Shown here: positions 4,818 to 10,893 of the stretch, in pieces
How the letters are laid out: the number at the start of each line of letters is the position of its first letter
Position numbering within the stretch: the stretch's first letter is position 1
DNA from: Acidimicrobiaceae bacterium
GTDB taxonomy: Bacteria > Actinomycetota > Acidimicrobiia > Acidimicrobiales > Bog-793
Length of the DNA: 10,893 nt
Direction of reading: 5' to 3'
NCBI GenBank assembly: GCA_027306715.1
Contig: DAHUZG010000004.1
Span: 1-10,893 of the forward strand
Program-made: the position numbers and the translations under genes
Notes under the pieces: generated by a model
The model's input: the letters and a program-made list of their open reading frames with translations, nothing else
Databases searched by the model: none
Told to the model about the DNA's origin: nothing

Positions 4818-5252
4818 TCACGCCCCCGCCGCAGGCCCGGCGACCACGGGCTCACTCGTCGCGGCCGGCTCCTCGGCCGTGTCGGCAGCAGCCGCCTCGG
4901 CACCCGGCTCGGCGGCGGCAGCCGCAGGCTTCGAGCCGCCGGCCGGCGCCGCTGCCGGCGGCTTCCGGGGAGGGGTGGCGGCCTTCCCGGGGCGGGTGGC
5001 GGTGAAGTCCGCCCAGGCGCCGGAGATCTCGAGCAGCTTGCGCACGGTGTCGGTCGGCTGGGCACCCTTGGCCAGCCAGGCGACGGCCTTGGAGTTGTCG
5101 ACCGTCACGACCGACGGCTCCGAACGTGGGGCGTAGGTGCCGACGACCTCGATGAACCGCCCGTCGCGCGGTGAGCGGCTGTCGGCCGCCACGATGCGAT
5201 ACGTCGGCTGCTTCTTCTTGCCCATCCGCATCAGGCGGAGCTTCACGGACAC
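4818..5252 (-). CDS. rpsP: 30S ribosomal protein bS16
   Basis: The first 85 residues are canonical bS16: VKLRLMRMGKKKQPTYRIV (3-21), ADSRSPRDGRFIEVVGTYAP (23-42), then VDNSKAVAWLAKGAQPTDTVRKLLEISG (51-78). bS16 binds 16S rRNA early in 30S assembly. Residues 88-144 form an Ala/Pro-rich low-complexity tail, giving 144 residues in all. Such tails are usual in actinobacterial bS16, whereas many other bacteria stop near 80-90. The GTG start is preceded by a GAGG at 8-nt spacing; a second GTG two codons later is possible but would lose the usual M-x-V-K opening. It follows ffh by 91 nt and precedes khpA by 7 nt. Confidence 0.97.
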   Translation of the reverse strand: MSVKLRLMRMGKKKQPTYRIVAADSRSPRDGRFIEVVGTYAPRSEPSVVTVDNSKAVAWLAKGAQPTDTVRKLLEISGAWADFTATRPGKAATPPRKPPAAAPAGGSKPAAAAAEPGAEAAAADTAEEPAATSEPVVAGPAAGA

Positions 5253-5288
5253 GGTGTCGCCCTCACTTGGAATCCCTTCCTCTGCTTG

Positions 5289-5324
5289 TCGGAGATGTGG
5301 TCGGAGATGTGGTCGGAGATGTGG
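5289..5324. repeat. 12-bp tandem repeat, three perfect copies, in the ffh-rpsP gap
   Basis: tcggagatgtgg occurs at 5289-5300, 5301-5312 and 5313-5324; on the transcribed (minus) strand this is ccacatctccga three times. It occupies the middle of the 91-nt spacer between the ffh stop and the rpsP start. A small CCGAG/CTCGG hairpin (5331-5343) sits between it and the ffh stop. It is not part of either reading frame as annotated. Confidence 0.9.
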
Positions 5325-5343
5325 TGCCGGCCGAGGATCTCGG

Positions 5344-6708
5344 TCACGGTCTGAGCGAGGGCGTGGCGCGCCCGCCCTTTTTCTTGCTGGCCTTCCGCCC
5401 CCGTCCAGGCATGCGGCCGAGGCCGTTGGCGACGCCGGCGATCTTCAACAGCTTCTGCATCTCCTTGAATTGCTTGAGAAGCTGGTTGACGTCCTGGGTG
5501 GTCGTCCCGCTGCCGGTGGCGATGCGCAGCCGCCTCGAGCCGTTGATGAGTGCCGGGTCGTTCCGCTCGGCCGGCGTCATCGAGCGGATGATGGCCTCGA
5601 TGCGGCCGACGTCGCGGTCGTCGATCTTGGCGTCGCGAACCTCCTTCGGCATCCCCGGCAGCATCCCGAGGATCCCCTGCAGCGGGCCCATCCGCTTCAT
5701 CTGCTGCAGCTGCTCGTGGAAGTCCTCGAGGCTGAAGCGGCCCGCCTGCAGCCGCTCCATCGCCTTCTCGGCGACACCGGCGTCGTACTCCTGCTCGGCG
5801 CGCTCGATGAGGCTGAGGACGTCGCCCATCCCGAGGATCCGGCTCGCCATCCGGTCGGGGTGGAACGCCTCGAGCTCGGTGGTCCGCTCGCCGGTGGCGA
5901 CAAAGGCGATCGGGCGACCCACGACCTGCTTCACCGAGAGCGCTGCGCCGCCGCGGGCGTCGCCGTCGACCTTGGTGAGGATGATGCCGTCGAGCTCGAG
6001 CCTGTCGTGGAAGGCCCGAGCCGTGAGGACGGCGTCCTGGCCGGTCATGGCGTCGACGACGAGGAAGGTGTAGTGCGGCTGGGCGACCTCCGAGACGCGG
6101 GCGATCTCGTCCATCAGCGCCTCGTCGATGGCGAGGCGGCCGGCGGTGTCGACGACGACGACGTCGCGCCCGACGCGGATCGCCTCGGCGATGCCGCGGC
6201 GCGTCACCTCGACCGGGTCGGTCGCCTCGCTGAACACCGCCACGCCGATCTCGCGCCCGAGCACGCGCAGCTGCTCGACGGCGGCCGGGCGCTGCAGGTC
6301 GGCACCGACGAGGAGCGGATGGCGTCCCTGCTGCTTGAACCACCGCCCGAGCTTGGCGGCGGTGGTCGTCTTGCCAGAGCCCTGGAGACCCGCCAGCAGC
6401 ACCACCGTCGGAGGCTTGGAGGCGTAGGTGATGCGCAACGGCTCCCCGCCCAGCGTGGCGGTGAGCTCCTCGTTGACGATCTTGATCACCTGCTGGGCAG
6501 GCGTGAGGCTCTTCGAGAGGTCGGCGCCGGTGCAACGGGCCCGGACGCGCTCGATGAAGTCGCGGACGACCTCGAGGCTGACGTCAGCCTCGAGCAGGGC
6601 GACTCGGATCTCGCGCAGGACCTCGGCGACGTCGTCGTCGCTCAGCTTGCCGCGGCCCCGCAGCCGCTTGAAGATCCCGTCGAAGCGGTCGGAGAGGGTC
6701 TCGAACAT
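5344..6708 (-). CDS. ffh: signal recognition particle GTPase Ffh
   Basis: Ffh binds the SRP RNA and signal sequences of nascent membrane proteins and docks with FtsY. The protein begins MFETLSDRFDGIFKRLRGRG (ATG at 6708; 454 residues), the classic Ffh N-terminus. An in-frame GTG two codons upstream (6714) is possible but less typical. Counting from the ATG, the N domain covers about 1-90. The G domain contains GLQGSGKTTTAAKL (G1, about 107-120), DLQRPAAVEQL (about 137-147), DTAGRL (G3, about 187-192), TKVDGDARGGAAL (G4, about 245-257) and GERTTELEAFHPDRMASRILGMGD. The Met-rich M domain follows, with MKRMGPLQGILGMLPGM and the SRP-RNA-binding SGTTTQDVNQLLKQFKEM. The C-terminus is basic (KASKKKGGR). 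There is no Shine-Dalgarno; a -10-like TATCCT lies just upstream, suggesting a leaderless or very short leader. It heads the rpsP-rplS run. Confidence 0.98.
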   Translation of the reverse strand: MFETLSDRFDGIFKRLRGRGKLSDDDVAEVLREIRVALLEADVSLEVVRDFIERVRARCTGADLSKSLTPAQQVIKIVNEELTATLGGEPLRITYASKPPTVVLLAGLQGSGKTTTAAKLGRWFKQQGRHPLLVGADLQRPAAVEQLRVLGREIGVAVFSEATDPVEVTRRGIAEAIRVGRDVVVVDTAGRLAIDEALMDEIARVSEVAQPHYTFLVVDAMTGQDAVLTARAFHDRLELDGIILTKVDGDARGGAALSVKQVVGRPIAFVATGERTTELEAFHPDRMASRILGMGDVLSLIERAEQEYDAGVAEKAMERLQAGRFSLEDFHEQLQQMKRMGPLQGILGMLPGMPKEVRDAKIDDRDVGRIEAIIRSMTPAERNDPALINGSRRLRIATGSGTTTQDVNQLLKQFKEMQKLLKIAGVANGLGRMPGRGRKASKKKGGRATPSLRP

Positions 6709-6718
6709 GGGCACGTCG

Positions 6719-6724
6719 AGGATA
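6719..6724 (-). promoter_or_regulatory. putative -10 element for the ffh-rplS operon
   Basis: The minus strand reads TATCCT, a good TANNNT match, ending 4 nt before the GTG at 6714 and 10 nt before the ATG at 6708. There is no ribosome-binding site between it and either start, so the ffh mRNA would be leaderless or nearly so. No -35 hexamer is recognisable in the G/C-only sequence upstream. Confidence 0.45.
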
Positions 6725-6756
6725 CTCGGCCGCCGGGCCGCCCCCGCCCCGGGGCT

Positions 6757-6803
6757 GGCGCCCTCGTCGGCGCCCGGGCGTGAAGCCGCTCACGTCGAGC
6801 GGC
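6757..6803 (-). terminator. GC-rich hairpins between the thioesterase gene and ffh
   Basis: AGCGGC at 6798-6803 pairs with GCCGCT at 6785-6790, starting 8 nt past the thioesterase stop. A second hairpin pairs GGCGCC at 6757-6762 with the same sequence at 6769-6774. Neither is followed by a U-run. Their position between a gene end and the proposed ffh promoter suits a transcription end for the smc-ftsY-thioesterase run, but the evidence is only structural. Confidence 0.35.
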
Positions 6804-6811
6804 GGCGGCCG

Positions 6812-7315
6812 CTACGCCGTGGGCGCCCCCGCCGCGGGAGAGTCGGGACGCGGCTCGAGGTGCTGGAGGCGGACCTGCCCGATCGCCACGGCCCGGCCCT
6901 GCTCGTCGCTCACGCGCACCTCCCACAGCTGGGAGGTGCGTCCCTGGTGGAGCGGCTCGGCGACGACCGAGGCGCGGCCCTGCGTCATCGGTCGGAGGAA
7001 CTGGGTGCTGTTGTGGACGCCGACGAGCCGGCGCCCGGGAGCGAGCGCTGCCGCCCCGCCCAGGCTCGCCGTGCTCTCGACGACCGAGCACCACACGCCG
7101 CCGTGCACGATGCCGTTCGGCTGGTGCTGCGCGGGGCCGACCTCGACGACCGCCTCGACGCGCTCGGCGCTGATCGAGGTGAGGTGAAGACCGATCGCCC
7201 GCAGGAACTCGGACCCGGGCATGCCTGCGGCGGTGAAGTCGGTCACTGCGAGGCTCCGAGGCTCTGCTCGAGGCTCGCCGCCCTCCCAACCCTGTCGCGA
7301 TGGCGCTGTGCTCAT
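6812..7315 (-). CDS. PaaI-family hotdog-fold thioesterase
   Basis: The 167-residue product has a hotdog-fold acyl-CoA thioesterase core. The central signature QPNGIVHGGVWCSVVESTAS (65-84) has the H71-G-G helix start and E80 at the usual catalytic acid position of the PaaI/YbgC-like 4HBT group. It is followed by VGVHNSTQFLRPM (98-110), a typical second strand-turn, and WEVRVSDEQGRAVAIGQVRL (131-150). Such enzymes hydrolyse acyl- or aryl-CoA thioesters; the substrate cannot be read from sequence. The ATG at 7315 lies 13 nt after the ftsY stop. An in-frame GTG at 7246 has a GGAG at 7-nt spacing and would give a more typical 144-residue protein, so either start is possible. In mycobacteria amt-glnB-glnD occupy the ftsY-ffh gap, so this gene is a lineage-specific neighbour. 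Confidence 0.9.
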   Translation of the reverse strand: MSTAPSRQGWEGGEPRAEPRSLAVTDFTAAGMPGSEFLRAIGLHLTSISAERVEAVVEVGPAQHQPNGIVHGGVWCSVVESTASLGGAAALAPGRRLVGVHNSTQFLRPMTQGRASVVAEPLHQGRTSQLWEVRVSDEQGRAVAIGQVRLQHLEPRPDSPAAGAPTA

Positions 7316-7328
7316 CGGCCGAGTCTGC

Positions 7329-8579
7329 TCACTCGAAGAGGGCGTCGGCGAATTCGGCAGGGTCGAACTCGACGAGGTCTCCGAGACCCTCGCCGAGGCC
7401 GACGAGCTTGATCGGCAGCCCGAGCTCGGAGCGGATGGCGATCGCCACGCCGCCCTTGGCGGTCCCGTCGAGCTTGGTCAGCACGACGCCGGTGACGGCG
7501 ACGGCCTCGCCGAACTGGCGGGCCTGGACGATGCCGTTCTGGCCCGTGGTGGCGTCGAGCACGAGCAGCACCTCGCTCACGTGGCCCGGGGGACGGTCGG
7601 CGATGCGGCGCACCTTGCGCAGCTCCTCCATCAAGTTGACCTTGGTGTGCAAGCGCCCGGCGGAGTCCGCGAGGACGACGTCGGCGCCGCGGGCGGCCGC
7701 GTGCTGGACGGCGTCGAAGATGACCGAGGAGGGGTCGGCCCCCTCGGCGCCGCTCACGATCGAGGCGCCCGCCCGCTCGGCCCACAGCTCGAGCTGCTCG
7801 CCTGCCGCGGCGCGAAAGGTGTCGCCCGCTCCGAGCACCACCTTGCGCCCCGCTCTCACCTCTCGCGCCGCCAGCTTGCCGATCGTCGTCGTCTTGCCGA
7901 CGCCGTTCACGCCGACGAACAGCCAGACGTTGGTCGTGCCCGGCTCGAGGTGCAAGGTGGTGTCGTCGCCGGCGAAGACAGCTGCCACCGCGGCTTTGAG
8001 GCCGGCGGCGACGTCGTCCGCTTGGCCGGTGCGCATCCGCTCCTCGAGCTCGGCGAGCAGGCGCTCGGTCGTCGGCAGCCCGACGTCGGCGAGGATGAGC
8101 GCTTCCTCGAGGTCCTCGAGCGTGCGCTCGTCGAGCCGGCGCCGCCCCCGCAGCCCCGAGAAGCTCGAGGCGAGCGCGCTGCGGGTCTTGGCGAGGCGGT
8201 CACGAAAGCTCGGCGGCGCCAGCGTCTCGGGATCGGCCGGCCCCCCGCCCTCGGCAGCTTCGATCTCCTCGTCGAGGCGGGACAGCTCCTCCAGATCCTC
8301 GAGCTCCTCGAGGGTCTCGAGCCGCTCGAGCTCCTCGAGCTCGCCGGCGGCCTCGTCGAGGCCGGCCGCCTCCCGCTCGCCCTGCGGCACCTCGAGGCCG
8401 GTCGCGGCTCCGCGGCCGGGCCGTTCACGGCTCGGTGCCTCGCCGTCGCCACCGCTGTCGAGCCGGCGCCGCGCCGACTCGCCGATGCCGCCCCGCCGGG
8501 CGCCGATCACGAAGCCGGTCCCGAGCAGCACGAGCAGCACGACGATGACGGCGACAAGGACGTCGGTGATCGGGTTCAC
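7329..8579 (-). CDS. ftsY: signal recognition particle receptor FtsY
   Basis: FtsY is the membrane-associated GTPase that receives the SRP-ribosome complex. The 416-residue protein starts with a transmembrane segment (about 4-27, PITDVLVAVIVVLLVLLGTGFVI) and a basic stop-transfer ARR, as in actinobacterial FtsY. An acidic, Glu/Leu-rich linker follows (about 60-118), then the N domain (about 124-205). The G domain carries FVGVNGVGKTTTIGKLA (221-237), GDTFRAAAGEQL (252-263), DSAGRLHTKVNLMEEL (305-320), TTGQNG (344-349), TKLDGTAKGGVA (368-379) and LGLPIKLVGLGEGLGDLVEFD (386-406). The GTG start overlaps the smc stop as GTGA, so translation is probably coupled. The smc-ftsY order is conserved in Actinobacteria and Firmicutes. 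Confidence 0.98.
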   Translation of the reverse strand: MNPITDVLVAVIVVLLVLLGTGFVIGARRGGIGESARRRLDSGGDGEAPSRERPGRGAATGLEVPQGEREAAGLDEAAGELEELERLETLEELEDLEELSRLDEEIEAAEGGGPADPETLAPPSFRDRLAKTRSALASSFSGLRGRRRLDERTLEDLEEALILADVGLPTTERLLAELEERMRTGQADDVAAGLKAAVAAVFAGDDTTLHLEPGTTNVWLFVGVNGVGKTTTIGKLAAREVRAGRKVVLGAGDTFRAAAGEQLELWAERAGASIVSGAEGADPSSVIFDAVQHAAARGADVVLADSAGRLHTKVNLMEELRKVRRIADRPPGHVSEVLLVLDATTGQNGIVQARQFGEAVAVTGVVLTKLDGTAKGGVAIAIRSELGLPIKLVGLGEGLGDLVEFDPAEFADALFE

Positions 8580-10893
8580 GGCAGCTCCATCGCCGGCACG
8601 GCATCCCGCCGCGCCAGCCGCTCGCTGACGGCGCGCGAGGCGCCCCCCGGCTGCATCGAGATCCCGTAGAGGGCGTCGGCGACCTCCATCGTCCGCTTCT
8701 GGTGCGAGACGATGATCAGCTGCGCCTCGTCACGGAAGGCCTCGACGAGATCGAGGAAGCGGCGGAGGTTGATCTCGTCGAGGGCCGCCTCTACCTCGTC
8801 CATGACATAGAACGGCGAGGGACGGCTACGGAAGACGGCGAAGAGATAGGCGAGCGCGACAAGCGACCGCTCGCCGCCGGAGAGGAGCGAGAGCCGGCGC
8901 ACGTTGCGTCCGGGAGGCCGGGCTTCGATCTCGACCCCGGTGGTGAGCGGCTCGTCGGGGGCGGTCAGCACGAGCCTGCCCTCGCCGCCGGGGAACAGCG
9001 TCGAGACGAGCTGGCGGTAGTGCCGGTCGACGTCGGCGAAGGCGGCCTGGAACACCTCGACGATCTCGGCGTCCACGCCCCGGATCACCTCACCCAGCTC
9101 GCGCCGCGCTGTCCGCACGTCCTCGAGCTGGGCCTGCAGGAATTCGTGCCGCTCCTCGAGAGCCGCCAGCTCCTCGGCGGCGAGCGGGTTGACCGGCCCG
9201 AGGGCCCGCAGCTCGCGCTCGAGGGCCCGCAGGTGCTCGGGCAGCGCCATTCCCGGCGCGCCCTCCGGCTCGGGCGCGAGCAGCGCTTCCTCCGACGAGG
9301 CGCCGAGCTCGACCTCGAGCGAGGCGACCGCGGCCTCGTGGCGGACGCGCGCCTCGGCCTGCTCGATCTCGAGCCGCTGGATCCGCTCCTGCAGGGTGCG
9401 CAGCTCCTGCTCGGCGCGCTCCCGCTCGCGGCGCAGGCCGGCGAGACGACCGAGAACGGCCTCTGCTGCCGCGGCGCGCCGCTCCCGCTCGCTCGAGAGC
9501 GAGGCGGCATGGGCCTCGAGCTCGGCGAGCGAGGTCTGGACGATCGGCTCGAGGCGCCGGAGGACGCCGGCGTCGGCGGCGCCGGCGGCGCGCCGCTTGT
9601 CGGCGAGCGCCAGCTTCTCGCGCTCGGACTCGACCTGGCGCTCGAGCTCGGCGAGGCGCCCGCGCAGCTGCCGGCGGCGCTCCTCGAGGGCGGCGGCGCG
9701 CACCTCGAGGTCGTTTCGCAGCACGAGCAGCGCCCGCCCGCGCTCGTCGAGCGCATGGCGCGCGCTCGCCTCCTCCTCACGACGCAGCGCCACGAGGCGC
9801 TCGGACTCCTCGCTTCGTGCGAGCTCGAGCTCGGCACGAGCGAGCTCGGCGCCGGCGTGCTCGAGCGCCTCGGCGCACGAGGCACGCTCGTGCTCGGCGC
9901 TGTCGATCTCGCCGGCGAGCTGCTCGAGGCGCTGGCTCGCCTGGGCGACGGCCCGCTCGTGCTGGGTCGCCTCGGCGGACAGCCGGGCAGCCTCGCGGGC
10001 GGCGGTCGCGCCGACCTGGCGCGCCTCGGCAAGAGAGTGCGCCGCCTGCTGGCGGGCGATCGAGGCGTGAGCGGCCGCCTCGGCTGCGGCACGGCACTGC
10101 TCACCGGCCCGCTCGAGGGCGGCCCGGGTGGCGCCGCTGCGGCCGGCGGTGACGCGCCAGCCCGTCGGCGAGAGCCGCTCGCCGGCGAGGGTGACGATCG
10201 TCCACTCAGGAGCGCCGAGGGCGATCTCGCAGGCCTCGTCGAATCCCGATCGGCAGAGCGCCACCCGCTCGAGCAGCACGTCGAGAAGATCGGAGACGCC
10301 GGCTTCGCTCGAGCGGACGAGGGGCCGCAGAGCCGCGGTGCCGGCGGGGGGCCGCGGCCCCGGGCCGCCGCCCGGCGGGTTCCCGCTTGTCACCGGCAGC
10401 ACGGCACCCCCGCCGCCGGCGCCGCGCAGCCGCTCGACCGCGTGGCGGATCTCCCGCTCACCGCGCACGAGGACGGCGTCGAGGGCCAGCTCGACCGCCG
10501 CCTCGAGCGCCAGGGCGACGCCGTCGGCAGCCTCGATGACGTCGGGGAGCGTGCCGAGCAGGCCCGGAGCTCCGGCGAGGCGCTCGAGCCCGGCGCGGGC
10601 GCGCGCCTCGTCGAGGGCGAGCTCGAGAGCCTCGACGCGCGCCGAGGCCGCTTGCTCGGCGGCGGCCGCCTCACGCCAGGCCTCCTCGGCCTGCTGAGCC
10701 CGGAGCGAGGCGGCCTGCTCGAGCGCCGACCGCTCCGCTGCCAGCGCGGCCGCCTCGGCGGCGTCGGATGTCGCCCGCTCCAGCGCCGAGCGCGAGTCGG
10801 CGCTCGAGGCGGCCTGCTCGTCGTGCTGGCGACGTTGGGCGGCGACGCGCTCGGCGAGGCGGGCGCTCGCCTCCCGCGCCCGGGCCAGCCGCT
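8576..10893 (-). CDS. smc: chromosome segregation protein SMC, 5' end missing
   Basis: SMC dimers with ScpA/ScpB extrude DNA loops to compact and segregate the chromosome. The frame is open from the stop at 8576 to the right edge, giving about 772 residues; the N-terminal Walker A head lies outside. From the edge the order is Ala/Glu/Arg-rich coiled coil (about 10893-10590), then the hinge (about 10585-10150). The first half of the hinge contains LGTLPDVIEAADGVALALEAAVELALDAVLV and the second half ends WTIVTLAGERLSPTGWRVTAG. Next comes the returning coiled coil (about 10130-9100) and the C-terminal ATPase head. The head has the ABC signature LSLLSGGERSLVALAYLFA, Walker B YVMDEVEAALD, and the switch IIVSHQKRTMEVAD. 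A Gly/Pro-rich loop interrupts the hinge at about 10337-10384. An internal GTG at 10468 is not the start, since the conserved hinge continues upstream of it. Confidence 0.97.
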   Translation of the reverse strand, partial: RLARAREASARLAERVAAQRRQHDEQAASSADSRSALERATSDAAEAAALAAERSALEQAASLRAQQAEEAWREAAAAEQAASARVEALELALDEARARAGLERLAGAPGLLGTLPDVIEAADGVALALEAAVELALDAVLVRGEREIRHAVERLRGAGGGGAVLPVTSGNPPGGGPGPRPPAGTAALRPLVRSSEAGVSDLLDVLLERVALCRSGFDEACEIALGAPEWTIVTLAGERLSPTGWRVTAGRSGATRAALERAGEQCRAAAEAAAHASIARQQAAHSLAEARQVGATAAREAARLSAEATQHERAVAQASQRLEQLAGEIDSAEHERASCAEALEHAGAELARAELELARSEESERLVALRREEEASARHALDERGRALLVLRNDLEVRAAALEERRRQLRGRLAELERQVESEREKLALADKRRAAGAADAGVLRRLEPIVQTSLAELEAHAASLSSERERRAAAAEAVLGRLAGLRRERERAEQELRTLQERIQRLEIEQAEARVRHEAAVASLEVELGASSEEALLAPEPEGAPGMALPEHLRALERELRALGPVNPLAAEELAALEERHEFLQAQLEDVRTARRELGEVIRGVDAEIVEVFQAAFADVDRHYRQLVSTLFPGGEGRLVLTAPDEPLTTGVEIEARPPGRNVRRLSLLSGGERSLVALAYLFAVFRSRPSPFYVMDEVEAALDEINLRRFLDLVEAFRDEAQLIIVSHQKRTMEVADALYGISMQPGGASRAVSERLARRDAVPAMELP

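Noticed and set aside
4811..5065. 85-residue N-terminal extension of the KH protein reading through rpsP
   Set aside because: It overlaps the rpsP coding region in another frame and is Pro/Arg junk. The ATG at 4810 right after the rpsP stop is the natural start.
5331..5343. CCGAG/CTCGG hairpin just after ffh as a terminator
   Set aside because: Only 5 bp with a 3-nt loop and no U-run, and rpsP follows closely in the same operon; too weak to call.
5137..6783. 548-codon open frame on the plus strand across ffh
   Set aside because: It is antisense to rpsP/ffh, whose motifs are unmistakable. Long antisense frames are expected at this GC content and the translation shows no recognisable domain.
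7221..8669. 482-codon plus-strand open frame across ftsY
   Set aside because: Shadow of ftsY. The Leu/Glu/Gly/Ala-rich translation mirrors ftsY codons and has no conserved motif.
8576..10468. SMC starting at the internal GTG at 10468
   Set aside because: Conserved hinge and coiled-coil sequence continues upstream in frame to the window edge, so the gene is simply truncated by the window.
1..10893. Mobile element, CRISPR array, tRNA/rRNA, or toxin-antitoxin/defence genes
   Set aside because: No transposase or integrase motif, no spaced repeats of CRISPR type, and no tRNA-like cloverleaf or rRNA sequence was recognised. The tandem repeats present have no spacers.

Overview
This is a very GC-rich (clearly above 65%) stretch of core chromosome from an actinobacterium. 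The gene order smc-ftsY-(thioesterase)-ffh-rpsP-khpA-rimM-trmD-rplS-DUF2469-yraN-(comM?) follows the arrangement known from Mycobacterium and Streptomyces. DUF2469, the Ala/Pro-tailed bS16 and the N-terminally membrane-anchored FtsY are all actinobacterial traits. The missing mycobacterial insertions and the sequence style would suit a deep lineage such as Acidimicrobiia, but that is an inference.

Layout. Almost everything is on the minus strand, so read from the right edge leftward. (1) 10893-8576: C-terminal two thirds of Smc, cut by the window edge. (2) ftsY overlaps the smc stop by 4 nt. (3) A PaaI-type hotdog thioesterase follows 13 nt later. (4) About 100 nt with GC-rich hairpins and a likely ffh promoter. 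(5) A tight translation operon: ffh, rpsP, khpA, rimM, trmD, rplS, with 4-nt stop/start overlaps at rimM/trmD and trmD/rplS. (6) A hairpin without a U-tract, then DUF2469 and yraN. (7) On the plus strand, convergent to yraN, two small genes: a Cys/His (probably zinc-binding) protein and a two-pass membrane protein ending in a DUF2510 module. (8) At the extreme left, the first 11 codons of a minus-strand gene whose start and position suggest comM.

Functionally, Ffh and FtsY are the two GTPases of co-translational membrane targeting. bS16 and bL19 are ribosomal proteins. RimM helps 30S maturation (it binds uS19 and works near bS16 in the family). TrmD methylates G37 of tRNA. KhpA is a small KH-domain RNA-binding protein. 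Smc compacts and segregates the chromosome. The window is therefore a housekeeping translation/secretion/chromosome cluster, not a mobile or defence island.

The most unusual points are: KhpA carries a long, almost purely Asp/Glu N-terminal extension; rimM has no ATG/GTG/TTG that would include its conserved N-terminus, and yraN has none that does so without starting about 95 residues early inside DUF2469, while both have suitably placed CTG codons; and many non-coding junctions contain perfect short tandem duplications, two of them lying across stop codons. I saw no rRNA, tRNA, CRISPR array, IS element or transposase.
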